From: Bacillus_BA songklensis
GTDB taxonomy: Bacteria > Bacillota > Bacilli > Bacillales > Bacillaceae_H
Direction: 5' to 3'
DNA length: 64,000 bases
Assembly (NCBI RefSeq): GCF_042649685.1
Contig: NZ_JBHRZT010000068.1
Coordinates: 62,001 to 126,000 of the forward strand
Shown here: in pieces, positions 18,091-27,057 of the stretch
Numbering within the stretch: position 1 is the first letter of the stretch
How the letters are laid out: each line of letters starts with the position of its first letter
The notes under the pieces: model-generated
Seen by the model: only the letters and a program-made list of their open reading frames with translations
What the model was told of the DNA's origin: nothing
Database searches by the model: none
Program-made: the position numbers and the translations under genes

Positions 18091-19116
18091 TCACCGTTTT
18101 GCCAAAAAAGAATCACCTGTCGTCAAAATAGGATTTTCGATATAATAGTGCCAAACGCCCTCTTTTCGCTCTTTTTGGATTTTATTCAGGCTTTCCAGTA
18201 AATCCAATTGACCGATGATTTCCGACATAACCAGCGAGAATTCACTTTGATATTTGTTTTTGTAGTAAGTTTGCGCCAGTTGGTCCGCTGTTGAGATTCC
18301 GCCTTCTATTGACTGTAGAATGTTCTCCGATTTTCTGTGTATTCTCTCTAACCTTCTCTTGACTAACTCCCCGGGACTGTGGATCAGGTCACCATGCCCC
18401 GGGAACACTGTCTCTACATCGAGTGTGGAGCATTTCTTAAGTGAATCTACATATTCGACCAATGTGCGGATCCGCTTTCCTTCCTCATCGGGTTCGACAA
18501 TCGCATTACTCGAAATATGACCAATAAGATGGTCGCCGCCAAAGAGCTGTCTTCTCTGCGTATCAAGAAAAACGACATGGCCAGGGGAATGGCCGGGGGT
18601 CTCAATGACTTGTAATCCCGCTATCGCATCTGATTCAGCAAGCGGCATAATGTCCGCCCTGATTTTATATTTCTCATTTTTCTTTACGGCCTCTTGGAGC
18701 TTTTGAACTTGCTGTTCGCCGGCGGCACCGCAGCCCATTTCTTGATATAGTTGTCTAAAGAATTCTACTCTTAATGAAAAAAACTCCTTGTCCCTTTTCA
18801 TTCTGTGAATGGAATTTCTATGGGCATATACAGGAATTTCTTTTATAGAAGAAATACGATTGATCAGCCCTATATGGTCCTCATGGTAATGCGTGACAAT
18901 TATACGATCGAGATCCTGAAGGGCAAACCCGTTTTCAGCCATCGCTTTCGTAAAATGTTCCCAGCATTCTTCCGAGTCCACCCCTGCGTCAATCAGCGAC
19001 AAGGATTCGGCTTCCTTGACCAAATAAAAATTAAATGTTTTTAAACCATACTTTGCCGGAACCATAATCGGATAAACCGTACAGCCTTCTTTTGAAATGA
19101 TCAAATGTACACACAT
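18091..19116 (-). CDS. MBL-fold metallo-hydrolase with C-terminal winged helix
   Basis: 341 residues. Zinc motif THYHEDH near residue 75, later GHSPGH and GGDHL and FPGHGD supply the other ligands. The C-terminal about 90 residues look like the winged-helix tail of the LACTB2/YobT-type subgroup. Substrate unknown; many relatives are nucleases or thioester hydrolases. The annotated ATG sits too close to AAGGG; a TTG at 19104 is a possible alternative start. Confidence 0.87.
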   Translation of the reverse strand: MCVHLIISKEGCTVYPIMVPAKYGLKTFNFYLVKEAESLSLIDAGVDSEECWEHFTKAMAENGFALQDLDRIIVTHYHEDHIGLINRISSIKEIPVYAHRNSIHRMKRDKEFFSLRVEFFRQLYQEMGCGAAGEQQVQKLQEAVKKNEKYKIRADIMPLAESDAIAGLQVIETPGHSPGHVVFLDTQRRQLFGGDHLIGHISSNAIVEPDEEGKRIRTLVEYVDSLKKCSTLDVETVFPGHGDLIHSPGELVKRRLERIHRKSENILQSIEGGISTADQLAQTYYKNKYQSEFSLVMSEIIGQLDLLESLNKIQKERKEGVWHYYIENPILTTGDSFLAKR

Positions 19117-19374
19117 CCCTTACCATGTTCTCACATACTAAACCTTCGACAATCTCATTATACCAACATTCCGGATCAGAATGGAAAGATATGGTTTGGA
19201 TGTGTTGCCAACGGAGAACCGGAATATCATTTATACAGGGTAAGGCCGGATGGAAAAAAACTGTGAGATTGTTCTGCCTTCTGCGAAGGAATCATGATTG
19301 AAATGAAAGCTCCCTTTTTGGGCATGCTACAAAAAGGACTTACATCTATTCAAGCATATGAAAGGGTGATTTTT

Positions 19375-19644
19375 TTGCGAGAAAAATCTCAAGAGGAATA
19401 TAGTGATGTTTCGACTGTAGAAAAAGGGCATGAATATGTCATTCCAGAGGAATTCCCTGAAGGTCCTTTCGGTTCTCCCGTTAACAGAAAGCTCGGAAAG
19501 TCGACGCCTTGGGAAAAGGATCAGCGAACATACAGTGCCTTTAACTATGAGTATAAAAATCTCCACGAAGAGACGAAGCGGCTGGACCCCGGCTCCCATC
19601 CGCCGCACGATAATCCTGAAGCGCATGAAGACAATCCATTATGA
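19375..19644 (+). CDS. Conserved small cytosolic protein of Bacillaceae
   Basis: Start set at TTG 19375 because AAAGGGTGA is five bases upstream; this gives 89 residues, close to the family size I recall. An ATG at 19294 would add 27 residues but has a weak site. Hydrophilic, with a central conserved-looking block (YVIPEEFPEGPFG, KSTPWEKDQR, SAFNYEYKNLHE) and a His/Pro/Asp-rich tail. I recall such proteins as 'cytosolic protein' of unknown role. Confidence 0.6.
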   Translation: MREKSQEEYSDVSTVEKGHEYVIPEEFPEGPFGSPVNRKLGKSTPWEKDQRTYSAFNYEYKNLHEETKRLDPGSHPPHDNPEAHEDNPL

Positions 19645-19652
19645 AGACTGCC

Positions 19653-19684
19653 GATTAAACATATAACAATGCTTAATCGGCTTT
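19653..19684 (+). terminator. Terminator hairpin
   Basis: GCCGATTAA pairs with TTAATCGGC around an 11-base loop and runs into TTT, just after the small cytosolic protein gene. Confidence 0.7.
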
Positions 19685-19740
19685 AAGGAAAGGGCATGAA
19701 TTCTTTTTTGCCGGTATCTTCATTATGGGCGTGAGCCAGC

Positions 19741-20001
19741 TCAATCATAGATAATAATGATGCTGCACAGCACCGCTTCAATCCCTGCCCGTGATGTTCC
19801 GTCAATCGGAAAGGCCCATTCATTTTTTGTTTGAAAAACTTGGCGAATCATTTCCATTACTTCATTCATAATCTCCGTAAAAACCGGATCGAACTGTCCT
19901 AAAATCGGGGTGCCCATGGCCCGCAACACTCTCGGGTCCACCTCCACAGGCCCCGGCGTCATAATCGTCCGCAAAGGTGTATGCAGTTCTGAAAAATTCA
20001 T
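19741..20001 (-). pseudogene. pucG: pucG 5' fragment (ureidoglycine-glyoxylate aminotransferase)
   Basis: 86 residues from a normal start (AAAGGAAGAG upstream): TPLRTIMTPGPVEVDPRVLR, GQFDPVFTEIMNE and FPIDGTSRAGIEAVLCS match the N-terminus of PucG-type class V aminotransferases, which are about 410 residues. The frame then runs into IIIIYD and stops; the PLP-lysine domain is gone. Lies directly behind the pucF remnant, as in the intact puc order. Confidence 0.85.
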
Positions 20002-20019
20002 CTTATCTCTTCCTTTCCT

Positions 20020-20680
20020 TTAATACGCTATTCGATATAATAGTTCCGCCAATACGTGAATACCGTTTTTCAGATCGTGGATACTCGTAAACTCCTTCGG
20101 TGAATGACTAATCCCTTGACGACTTGGGACAAATAAAAGAGAAGTCGGACAAAACGTTCCGAACACTTGAGCATCATGTCCTGCACCGCTCACTAAATTT
20201 CGAAAAGAAAGATTGTTTGAAACCGCTATGGCATTTGAAATTTCAGTCAAATTCCGATCCATTTTAACAGGCTGAACACTCATCCACGAGGAAACGGCTA
20301 CGTTGACCTGATGGGCATTTGCAATAGATTCGAAAAGGCATCGGCGTCGTCCCGGCATGGTTGCTTTCACCCGTCACTTGAACAGTGTAGCGTCGTTGAC
20401 CGACAATATGACTCACAATCCCAACTGATTTTCCCTCTCGTTCCAGAACAGACCCTTGCTCCACATGAAGCTCGATAAAACAGCAAAGATCCCCCCGCTT
20501 CGGAGACCGGTAGATACCTTTGCCAAACCCCGCTTCATTCATCGCTTGAAGAAACGAAATACCGCTTATGTCCTTTAACATTTTAATATCTTCAATCGCA
20601 TATTTACCCGTAATGCTTCCAGATCCCCAAAAGGCGAGCGGAAACCGGCTTCCTTCTTCTTCACATAACGAAAGGATTAA
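20020..20680 (-). pseudogene. pucF: pucF remnant (allantoate amidohydrolase)
   Basis: Two minus-strand frames carry consecutive parts of an M20-type allantoate amidohydrolase. First: EEEGSRFPLAFWGSGSITGKY, FIELHVEQGSVLE, VTGESNHAGTTPM. After a frameshift and a deletion near 20320: NLVSGAGHDAQVFG, SRQGISHSPKEF, then LLYRIAY. The first about 100 residues are also missing. The gene is broken in at least three ways. Confidence 0.88.
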
Positions 20681-21024
20681 CTACCCACATATTGGATTTA
20701 ACACACGGCCAGCCGGCTGCAAATGTCAAAATCGAACTATCCTATTTAACAAAATCGTCCGTCCGAAATCCCCTTAAGACAGCGACAACAAATGCAGACG
20801 GCCGAATTGACCATCCCCTGCTGACAGCAGATGAAATGAAGGCCGGGGAATATGAACTATTATTTCATATCGGAGACTATTTTCGAAAAAAGGAGCTGAA
20901 TCTAAAAGAGCCGCTCTTTTTAGATAAAGTAGCCGTACGAATCGGCATCGCTGATCCTCACTCCCACTATCACGTACCGCTGCTCATTTCTCCATGGGGC
21001 TATCAAGTATACCGCGGCAGCTAA
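20674..21024 (+). pseudogene. pucM: uraH/pucM (5-hydroxyisourate hydrolase) lacking a start codon
   Basis: Transthyretin-like protein: GLTTHILDLTHGQPAANVKI at the N-terminus, HSHYHVPLLISPWGY, and the family signature YRGS at the C-terminus. The body is intact (about 116 residues), but no ATG, GTG or TTG stands at the expected position; the sequence joins directly to the 5' end of pucF', which is divergent. A deletion removed both start regions and the shared promoter. A TTG at 20692 would lose the active-site histidine of THILD. Confidence 0.85.
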
Positions 21025-21070
21025 GAGAATGAGTGAAACGGGTAAAAAAGCACCCGTTTCATTCATTCTC
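21025..21070 (+). terminator. Strong terminator after pucM
   Basis: GAGAATGA.TGAAACGGGT pairs with ACCCGTTTCA.TCATTCTC around a short loop. It begins immediately after the pucM stop codon. Confidence 0.8.
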
Positions 21071-21288
21071 TCGAAACGGTTCATTTCTTGTATATAAATA
21101 TACTTCTAACCAACCGGTTATTTTCAAGGACCTTTTCTCTGAAAAAAACGTATAAAAAAGGACTCTAAACATCTTTTAGAGAAGTTATATCACGACACTT
21201 AAACATATACATAGGAGATAAAGGATGAATTCATCACATTTCCTCTACCCAGAAAAGCAGTCATTTTATTACTAAAGGAGTCATTTAT

Positions 21289-21537
21289 ATGATCATATTA
21301 CAAACTATCAATCTCGGTAAACCAATTCCCAAAATGACAACTATGATGAGGATTCCCCAAGAAAGTTTCTTCACTGATTGTCTCTCCCTTTTTTATCTAG
21401 ATTATACAATCTTTGTTAATATAAAAATCGTTAGAGGAAATAAAAATATATTAAAATATCCAATAATACATCATATAACTCCCTATCATAATAAAAAACA
21501 AGGCTTATTATTAGTAAGCTTATATATTCACAAGTGA
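21289..21537 (+). CDS. Doubtful small ORF (82 aa)
   Basis: AAAGGAGT lies ten bases before the ATG, which is why it is listed. The product is Ile/Lys/Asn-rich with no recognisable motif, and the stretch 21071-21572 is otherwise very AT-rich without gene signs. It may be chance. Confidence 0.25.
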   Translation: MIILQTINLGKPIPKMTTMMRIPQESFFTDCLSLFYLDYTIFVNIKIVRGNKNILKYPIIHHITPYHNKKQGLLLVSLYIHK

Positions 21538-21572
21538 CTCTTCATTTTTATCACTGGAACCGTTTTTCAAAG

Positions 21573-22517
21573 CTAGAATGGTTCACCTGTCATAACGGTC
21601 ATAAACTCCCTGTAAAACCCCTCATAATTCAATCCTATTGCAATCCGATGCTGCGGTCTTCCATCAAATAGGTCAGGAGTATCGGTCAATCGAAAATCTC
21701 CAATGCTTTGTCCTCTTGCCACATCGGTTGTATCGATCCCAACAGCGGATTTGTAGTATGTAAATAGGTCATCTCGATCCACTGCCATAAGGGTTAGTGC
21801 ATCATGCACCGGACTGCCTTGGATCCCAGGAACTTTCTTTTGGTAAAACTGATAATAGTAGTAATCTAAAAGAGGCTTTACAAGCTGGGTTTTTCCCTTA
21901 AAGTGAATGTAATGGACCATTTCAGGTGTTACGATAGCATTTTGTGTTACATTTAAAGGAAAAATGGATACATTCTTGGCATACCTCGTTACAATATTGG
22001 CTGCTACCGGGTCACTATAAAAATTGGCTTCTGCCACTGGTGTAACATTCCCCGGATAAAGAAATGCCCCACCCATAATATAGTAAGATTGGACATTTTT
22101 CATAAGATCTTTATAGAGGATAAATAAGGTTGCGAGAGAAGTTAACCTCCCTGTATTAACGATAATCAGTTCATTTTTGTACTGTTCAATAAGATTGATC
22201 ACCTCAAAGAAATTTTCAAGCTCTTTAGGCTCTAGACCTGGTTTGATGGGACCCAGTCCAAACGGGCCGTGGACCTCTGGATAAAAAGTGGGAACTTCAC
22301 CAGTCATGGGACGTGCCGCGCCCCCAAAAACTCTTACATCTGTTCTGCCCATCCTTTGAAGTATATATCGAACATTTCTAGTGGTTTCTACCCTAGGAAC
22401 ATTCCCGTAGTCTGCGACAATTCCTATAACATCAATTTTATCTGTTAAATGTGCGTATATCAGAGCGATCGTATCATCGATTCCAACATCACCGAAGAAT
22501 AATACCTTTTTTCCCAA
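21573..22517 (-). CDS. Nucleoside hydrolase (inosine-uridine preferring type)
   Basis: Splits the N-glycosidic bond of ribonucleosides to base and ribose; cytosolic and calcium-dependent. 314 residues, standard length. The N-terminal calcium motif reads GDVGIDD instead of the usual DTDxGIDD, so one Asp is replaced by Gly/Val context. Also visible are VNTGRLTSLAT, AEANFYSDP (asparagine/aspartate cluster) and SPVHDALTL (catalytic His). TTG start with GGGGAG eight bases upstream. Monocistronic, close to the dead puc genes, so it may be what remains of local purine salvage. Confidence 0.9.
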   Translation of the reverse strand: MGKKVLFFGDVGIDDTIALIYAHLTDKIDVIGIVADYGNVPRVETTRNVRYILQRMGRTDVRVFGGAARPMTGEVPTFYPEVHGPFGLGPIKPGLEPKELENFFEVINLIEQYKNELIIVNTGRLTSLATLFILYKDLMKNVQSYYIMGGAFLYPGNVTPVAEANFYSDPVAANIVTRYAKNVSIFPLNVTQNAIVTPEMVHYIHFKGKTQLVKPLLDYYYYQFYQKKVPGIQGSPVHDALTLMAVDRDDLFTYYKSAVGIDTTDVARGQSIGDFRLTDTPDLFDGRPQHRIAIGLNYEGFYREFMTVMTGEPF

Positions 22518-23246
22518 CTATTCTTCTCCCCTTTCCATTCCAACAACAAAGACAAGGTGGCACCAACAACTCCATTCCGGAGAGTTCTTCTCCATTTGTT
22601 AAGGGAACTCCTTCTTTGCCAGTGCTGTTGTAATAAACACCATTTACCTACCCTTATTGTTTAACATGCAAGACATGATTCATATTAAAAAAATAACCTC
22701 CCTATATTCCATATTCATGTCAGGTTTACATAATAGTGATTCTCGGCAATTAAAAAAGCCTTAGAATCTAAGGCTTTTCTAATGCAACATAATTGTCATT
22801 GTGTTACCTGCGTCTCTTCTTGAACGAACGCCCCCGTTCAAGAATAATTATTTCTATTTACATTTAAATGATTTAAGTCTTTAGGGGAGGCAGCAATGGA
22901 TTTATCTATCTAGCACTATCCTCCAAAAAACATCAATATTTTAGTGTTCCTTCTTTCCAAAGAACATTAAGTCGGAAAAAGATAAGCCAACAGATAAGCC
23001 TAAAGGAGTACCGAAATCCCAAAAATCAATTTCTGAAGGTTTAAAAATGTATTTGAAAATATATAATGTCATTTTCGCCTTCTTGAAAAAACATACTACT
23101 ACTTGTTCTGAGTTCATTTACTTCACGTGCATCTCCAATTTTTGAACGCTGAAGTCTATCTTTTGACAATCTTATTAGCTCATCACATTCTTCATCACTT
23201 AAAACATTTCCTAAAATTACTATTAGTGGTTCTTCTAATCTAGCAA
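22518..23246. other. Intergenic stretch with terminator and palindromes
   Basis: About 730 bases without a convincing gene. It contains a terminator-like hairpin AAAGCCTTAGA/TCTAAGGCTTT (22752-22778), then a palindrome of the ATGCAACATAAT family (22782-22808), then TCTTGAACG / CGTTCAAGA (22817-22842). The part beyond 22850 shows nothing I can name. Confidence 0.6.
22752..22808. repeat. Terminator plus ATGCAACATAAT palindrome (P1)
   Basis: Hairpin AAGCCTTAGA/TCTAAGGCTT with T-run, followed four bases later by ATGCAACATAAT and a degenerate mate GTGTTACC. Same arrangement as at 26017-26098, 26838-26892 and 45826-45903. Confidence 0.65.
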
Positions 23247-23611
23247 TTATGTTAATTTCTCTATCTTCTGTTTTAATTTTATTTCCAAAGAGGAACGAAT
23301 ACCATTTTCAGCTAATATATCCAAAATTTTTTGAATATCTTCTTTAGTTGCAGGTGCTTTGTTTGGCTTAAGCGTAGTCGAAAATTTACCACTGGACTCT
23401 AAAATACACAATTCTACATCTGCTCCTTTTTCATTGCTAAAGGTGAAATGAGTACTGTACCGACTGCAATCCGTAACACAGCTTCCGCAACTGTCATTTC
23501 TGCAAGGCTTCTCTTTCCAGCAATACGAAAAAGAATAACTCCAGCCGTCAAAATTAATAAAGCTTTTAATGGGAACGGGAAAGAAGGTAGCTGTGCCAAA
23601 AAGTCTTTCAA
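23247..23611 (-). pseudogene. DUF421 (YetF-like) membrane protein remnant
   Basis: The 5' frame (start 23611) encodes FPLKALLILTAGVILFRIAGKRSLAEMT and AVGTVLISPLAM, the N-terminal membrane part of a DUF421 protein. The 3' part in another frame encodes ADVELCILESSGKFSTT and APATKEDIQKIL, the C-terminal soluble domain. The middle third is deleted and the frames do not join. An intact paralogue lies at 27058-27762. Confidence 0.8.
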
Positions 23612-23899
23612 TTTTTCTCATTCCTTTTACATTTTTTTATTATGTGTATTCCCCTGTTGAATATGCAATTTAAGGAATTACAGTAATAACCCAAAATATT
23701 GGAGTACATCTTTTCTTAGAGGGACACTGCTATTAGTTAAAAACAGAATATTTTTTGCGTTTTATCGTTCTAATGTGTAATAAAAGCAACCTATGAAAAA
23801 ACTTTCCTGTTCTTATTCAACCATCCCCGTGGGCTTAATAAAAAAGGGTTGTCGAAGCAACCCCCATTCTTAAACTCAAACCACCCATTAGTTCAATAG

Positions 23900-24349
23900 C
23901 TACTTACAGTATTTAATATTGCTTCTTAATATACTGGGTCCCAATTTTTCGGTCTTTGAATTAGAAAGACGCACCTGTACTTCTACATTTTCCATTTTCG
24001 CTGTAATTTCATCGAATCTTCCAGCCCAAGTTGGATCTTCTTCTGGAGAAGGATAAAGCCTGAAACGCCAACTGATCTCGCCTGGTATAAAAGCAAAGCC
24101 TTCATAGCTATCGTAATTTCCATAAGAAGATGGTTTTGGAAGGTGTACCCCAAGAATACTTATATTAGTTCTCGCAAAACTTGGTGGACGTAACTGCACT
24201 TTATAAACCAATGCTGTTCCCTTTGCATTTGTAAGTTTTTTATCAATTGGTTCCAATACCATACTACAAGGCATAGTTGTTGCCTTTGTTTGTGAGGGAC
24301 AAATAACAAAAGTTGAGATAATAAATATGCCCAAAACAAATTGTTTCAT
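23900..24349 (-). CDS. Secreted hypothetical protein (149 aa)
   Basis: Sec signal peptide (KQFVLGIFIISTFVICPSQT) with likely cleavage near residue 23. The mature part is beta-rich and has two Cys (MPCSM and IKYCK) that could form a disulfide linking both ends. Start has AAGAGGTG upstream. Not recognised. Trp/Arg-rich segment ISWRFRLYP. Lies behind a 50-codon fragment. Confidence 0.6.
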   Translation of the reverse strand: MKQFVLGIFIISTFVICPSQTKATTMPCSMVLEPIDKKLTNAKGTALVYKVQLRPPSFARTNISILGVHLPKPSSYGNYDSYEGFAFIPGEISWRFRLYPSPEEDPTWAGRFDEITAKMENVEVQVRLSNSKTEKLGPSILRSNIKYCK

Positions 24350-24385
24350 ATAACACCTCTTACCATTCTTTTGCTTAATTTACCC

Positions 24386-24538
24386 TCATTTTTCCAAGAT
24401 AGGAATTCCAGGGTATGCATTAAACGATTCATCAATCATAGGACTTGGCTGATAAAGTTCCACATACTGTACTCCATCACAGTCATCCTCAGGTTCATCT
24501 GCCTGCCATCCAATTCCCATATCATTATTGTAGGACAT
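24386..24538 (-). CDS. Short acidic ORF or 3' gene fragment (50 aa)
   Basis: Reads SYNNDMGIGWQADEPEDD, CDGVQYVELYQPS and ends GIPILEK. Composition is protein-like, with Trp, Cys and acidic residues. There is no ribosome site: a terminator hairpin (24541-24572) stands directly in front. It is therefore probably the 3' end of a gene whose 5' part is lost. Not recognised. Confidence 0.4.
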   Translation of the reverse strand: MSYNNDMGIGWQADEPEDDCDGVQYVELYQPSPMIDESFNAYPGIPILEK

Positions 24539-24540
24539 AA

Positions 24541-24572
24541 CAAAAAACCGCAACTCAATGCGGTTTTTTTGT
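24541..24572. terminator. Terminator hairpin
   Basis: AAAAAACCGCA and TGCGGTTTTTT around a seven-base loop, symmetric and thus usable in both directions. It ends the LysM-amidase transcript. Confidence 0.8.
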
Positions 24573-24632
24573 AGTTGTTTTTGCTTGATAATTCATCTTC
24601 CCAAAATCGATTGCTCCATTCTAATAAAACAG

Positions 24633-25643
24633 TTATTGCATAGATGCTGAAATCTCCTGCATTTTCCTTAATACCTGGGGATAGAAATTATTTCTTGCGT
24701 CGGTTGTGGAATTCCCACCGAAAAATCCTGTGCCCGGACAAGATTTAACAGCATGTCCTTCGCTGTGATCCAACACTCTTTCCCCCGTGTTAACATCCCA
24801 CCAATGATGGTAGGTGACACTGTCAATCGTAGGAGTTAAGCCAAAACGTAAATTAAGCAAGGCAGTGACCGTAATAATGGTTTCCCGTTGCTCCGCAGTC
24901 ATTTGATTGTTGCCTATATCGAAGTTCCCAACATTTTCGATGGCTAACGAATCAGCTTCAATTTCATGCATGGCTGATTTATTCAGTAACCCGAATGAAC
25001 CTTCAGGAGCAGTGTTGATCGGCCTGCCAACAACTACTCTTCCATCCGGAAATGTGGTCAAATGCTGGCTTATTTGGCTCCAGCCCATCCCAGTAACATG
25101 ATATTCCTCCATGTCCTTCATCAATGTAAAATGGTTGGAACCATTGAAATCATGGTATGACGGCGACCACGTGTGATGCTGTTGAATTTTTCCTATTTTT
25201 CTGATGAAAACATGGTTAAATATCCAATCCTTAAATTCCTCCCTGGTCATGAGAACAAACTTTCCTTGCATAGTCAGCCTTTTAGGGGGGATCCTTAAAT
25301 TTTGCCCAATATAAATAGTGTTTGTTGTAAGCCCATTCGCTGTTTTAATTGACTGAACAGTGGAATTAAAGGATTGAGAAAGCTTCCATAGGGTATCGCC
25401 GGAAACAACTTTGTAGGAAATAGGAACCCTTAATTTCTGGCCAACGAATATTACATCGGATTGCAATCCGTTGATTAGTTTCAGGTCTTCTACAGAAGTC
25501 CTATAGGTAGCTGCAATTTTCCATAAATAATCACCCGGTTTCACATCATATATGTTTCTCGGGTTATTAGTTGCAAACGCTGGAGATACATTCATAAGCA
25601 TAAAAAAAATAAAACTAATTAGAAGCATAAATTGTTTTTTCAT
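24633..25643 (-). CDS. N-acetylmuramoyl-L-alanine amidase with two LysM domains
   Basis: Exported cell-wall hydrolase, 336 residues. Signal peptide 1-24, LysM repeats at about 32-74 (YDVKPGDYLWKIAATY) and 76-119 (YKVVSGDTLWKLSQSF), then a zinc amidase_2/PGRP domain: QQHHTWSPSYHDF (His ligand), SLAIENVGNFD, YHHWWDVNTGER (His ligand) and SCPGTGF (Cys ligand). LysM binds peptidoglycan; the amidase cuts stem peptides from MurNAc. Own terminator at 24541. Could be spore- or prophage-derived, but no phage genes surround it. Confidence 0.9.
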   Translation of the reverse strand: MKKQFMLLISFIFFMLMNVSPAFATNNPRNIYDVKPGDYLWKIAATYRTSVEDLKLINGLQSDVIFVGQKLRVPISYKVVSGDTLWKLSQSFNSTVQSIKTANGLTTNTIYIGQNLRIPPKRLTMQGKFVLMTREEFKDWIFNHVFIRKIGKIQQHHTWSPSYHDFNGSNHFTLMKDMEEYHVTGMGWSQISQHLTTFPDGRVVVGRPINTAPEGSFGLLNKSAMHEIEADSLAIENVGNFDIGNNQMTAEQRETIITVTALLNLRFGLTPTIDSVTYHHWWDVNTGERVLDHSEGHAVKSCPGTGFFGGNSTTDARNNFYPQVLRKMQEISASMQ

Positions 25644-26194
25644 TTTTCAAATCCCTTCATCGGTATTAGAAAGCTTGAATTTTTACAATAGGATATTTTT
25701 TCATTAAATATGCTTGCATTAATATTTTTGAAATCACACATGAAAATATTCTTGTTATTAAGTGTTAATTTTATTTAAGCAGAATAATAAAAAGTTCCCT
25801 CAAAACATTTGTCTGAGGGAACATAAGCTTTCATTTTTACTTGGAATCAACATTCCTTCTTCAACTGTATTCTCTTTACAGTAGACAATGACCTCTGTAC
25901 GGATTTGAAGGTGACATAACATGCGTTAGAGGAAGTTGCAAACAAATCAGTAAATTGTTATATATAAAGATTAAATTAGACTACCATTTTGTTTGATTAA
26001 ATAATGTCTAAAAAAATACAAAACTCCTTGTCTATCAAGGAGTTTTGTTCATGTTATAGAATATTCACTTATGCAACAAAATAATCATGATCTTGCATTG
26101 GAGATTAAATCGTAAATTTTGTCTTGCCGCACTATTAAACTAAGTTGCCCCAAGAAGAAAATACTGTCATATTGTTTAAAAGAAATAGTTTTAT
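25644..26194. other. Intergenic stretch with two terminators and repeat boxes
   Basis: Holds a hairpin GTTCCCTCA/TGAGGGAAC (25788-25822), an A-box copy (25912-25936), a terminator CAAAACTCCTTG/CAAGGAGTTTTG (26017-26048) and palindrome P2 (26071-26098). No gene seen. Confidence 0.65.
26017..26098. repeat. Terminator plus palindrome P2
   Basis: CAAAACTCCTTG pairs with CAAGGAGTTTTG (T-run), then ATGCAACAAAAT..ATCTTGCAT, a decayed member of the ATGCAACATAAT palindrome family. The terminator stem is almost the same as that at 45826. Confidence 0.65.
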
Positions 26195-26668
26195 TTAACT
26201 CAGTTTTTCTTTTAGTGCATCGACAACATGTTTAGGCACATAATCCGTCAACTCTCCGCCATATGAATAAATTTCTTTAACAATACTTGAACTAATAAGG
26301 GAGTACTTCTCAGTTGAATGAATAAAAAATGTTTCAGCATCCTTGTATAAATTTTTATTTGTTAAAGCCATTTGAGCTTCATAAGCGTAATCCGTAACGG
26401 TCCTTAACCCTTTAATGATTACTTTAATATGGTGTTTTTTCATATAATCGACAAGCAATCCTTGAAATGTCACAACTTTAATTTTCGCATTATTAGCAAA
26501 TTGCTGTTCAATTAGCTTTTTTCGCTCTTCAATAGAGAACATATATTTTTTTTTAGAGTTCATCATAACGCCTATAATGAGTTCGTCAAAGAAGTTACTT
26601 GCCCTGTTAATAATGTCAATATGTCCATTGGTAATGGGATCAAAACTTCCTGGATAAATAGCTTTCAT
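26195..26668 (-). CDS. coaD: Phosphopantetheine adenylyltransferase
   Basis: Transfers AMP from ATP to 4'-phosphopantetheine, the penultimate step of coenzyme A synthesis. 157 residues. Motifs: GSFDPITNGHIDI (T/HxGH nucleotide site), IKGLRTVTDYAYE (Arg of the substrate pocket) and ISSSIVKEI. AAGGTGA precedes the ATG. In most Bacilli coaD follows rsmD; here it stands alone between repeats. It is Lys/Ile-rich, which hints at a diverged second copy. Confidence 0.92.
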   Translation of the reverse strand: MKAIYPGSFDPITNGHIDIINRASNFFDELIIGVMMNSKKKYMFSIEERKKLIEQQFANNAKIKVVTFQGLLVDYMKKHHIKVIIKGLRTVTDYAYEAQMALTNKNLYKDAETFFIHSTEKYSLISSSIVKEIYSYGGELTDYVPKHVVDALKEKLS

Positions 26669-26837
26669 TATTCAATCACCTTAGCTTTTTTAATGTCTAT
26701 CTATATAACATTAACATAAATTTTCCTTAAACACCCATTAGGACAACAAGGACTCGATTTTATTTAATATTCTTAACCTTATAAAAATTTTTCATTCTTA
26801 TAATTTACATAATGCATCTTAATAAGAAGTAAAAAAC

Positions 26838-26892
26838 TCAAATCTCAATAAATCCGAGTTTTTTATGTAACACAGCAAACATTATGTTACAT
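26838..26892. repeat. Terminator plus palindrome P3
   Basis: AAAACTC.AAT..ATT.GAGTTTTTT hairpin followed at once by ATGTAACA..TGTTACAT (8-bp stem). Upstream of the intact DUF421 gene. The rest of 26669-27057 shows nothing further. Confidence 0.6.
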
Positions 26893-27057
26893 CGTAATCC
26901 TCTGCCGGGTTATTCTCCAAATGTTCCCCATCCATCTGAATATCCGCCGTATTGTAATGGTTCTTCACCTATGTAGTTTCATTCTCATAATCATTGATTT
27001 ACAGGTTATAATAACCATGAAATTCCTATATGATCAAAAATGAGGACGTGAATTTAG

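Noticed and set aside
22550..22625. T-box-like text AAGGTGGCACC with a nearby GGAG/CTCC hairpin
   Set aside because: Core differs from the T-box consensus, no specifier region is seen and no synthetase or amino-acid gene follows on the plus strand.
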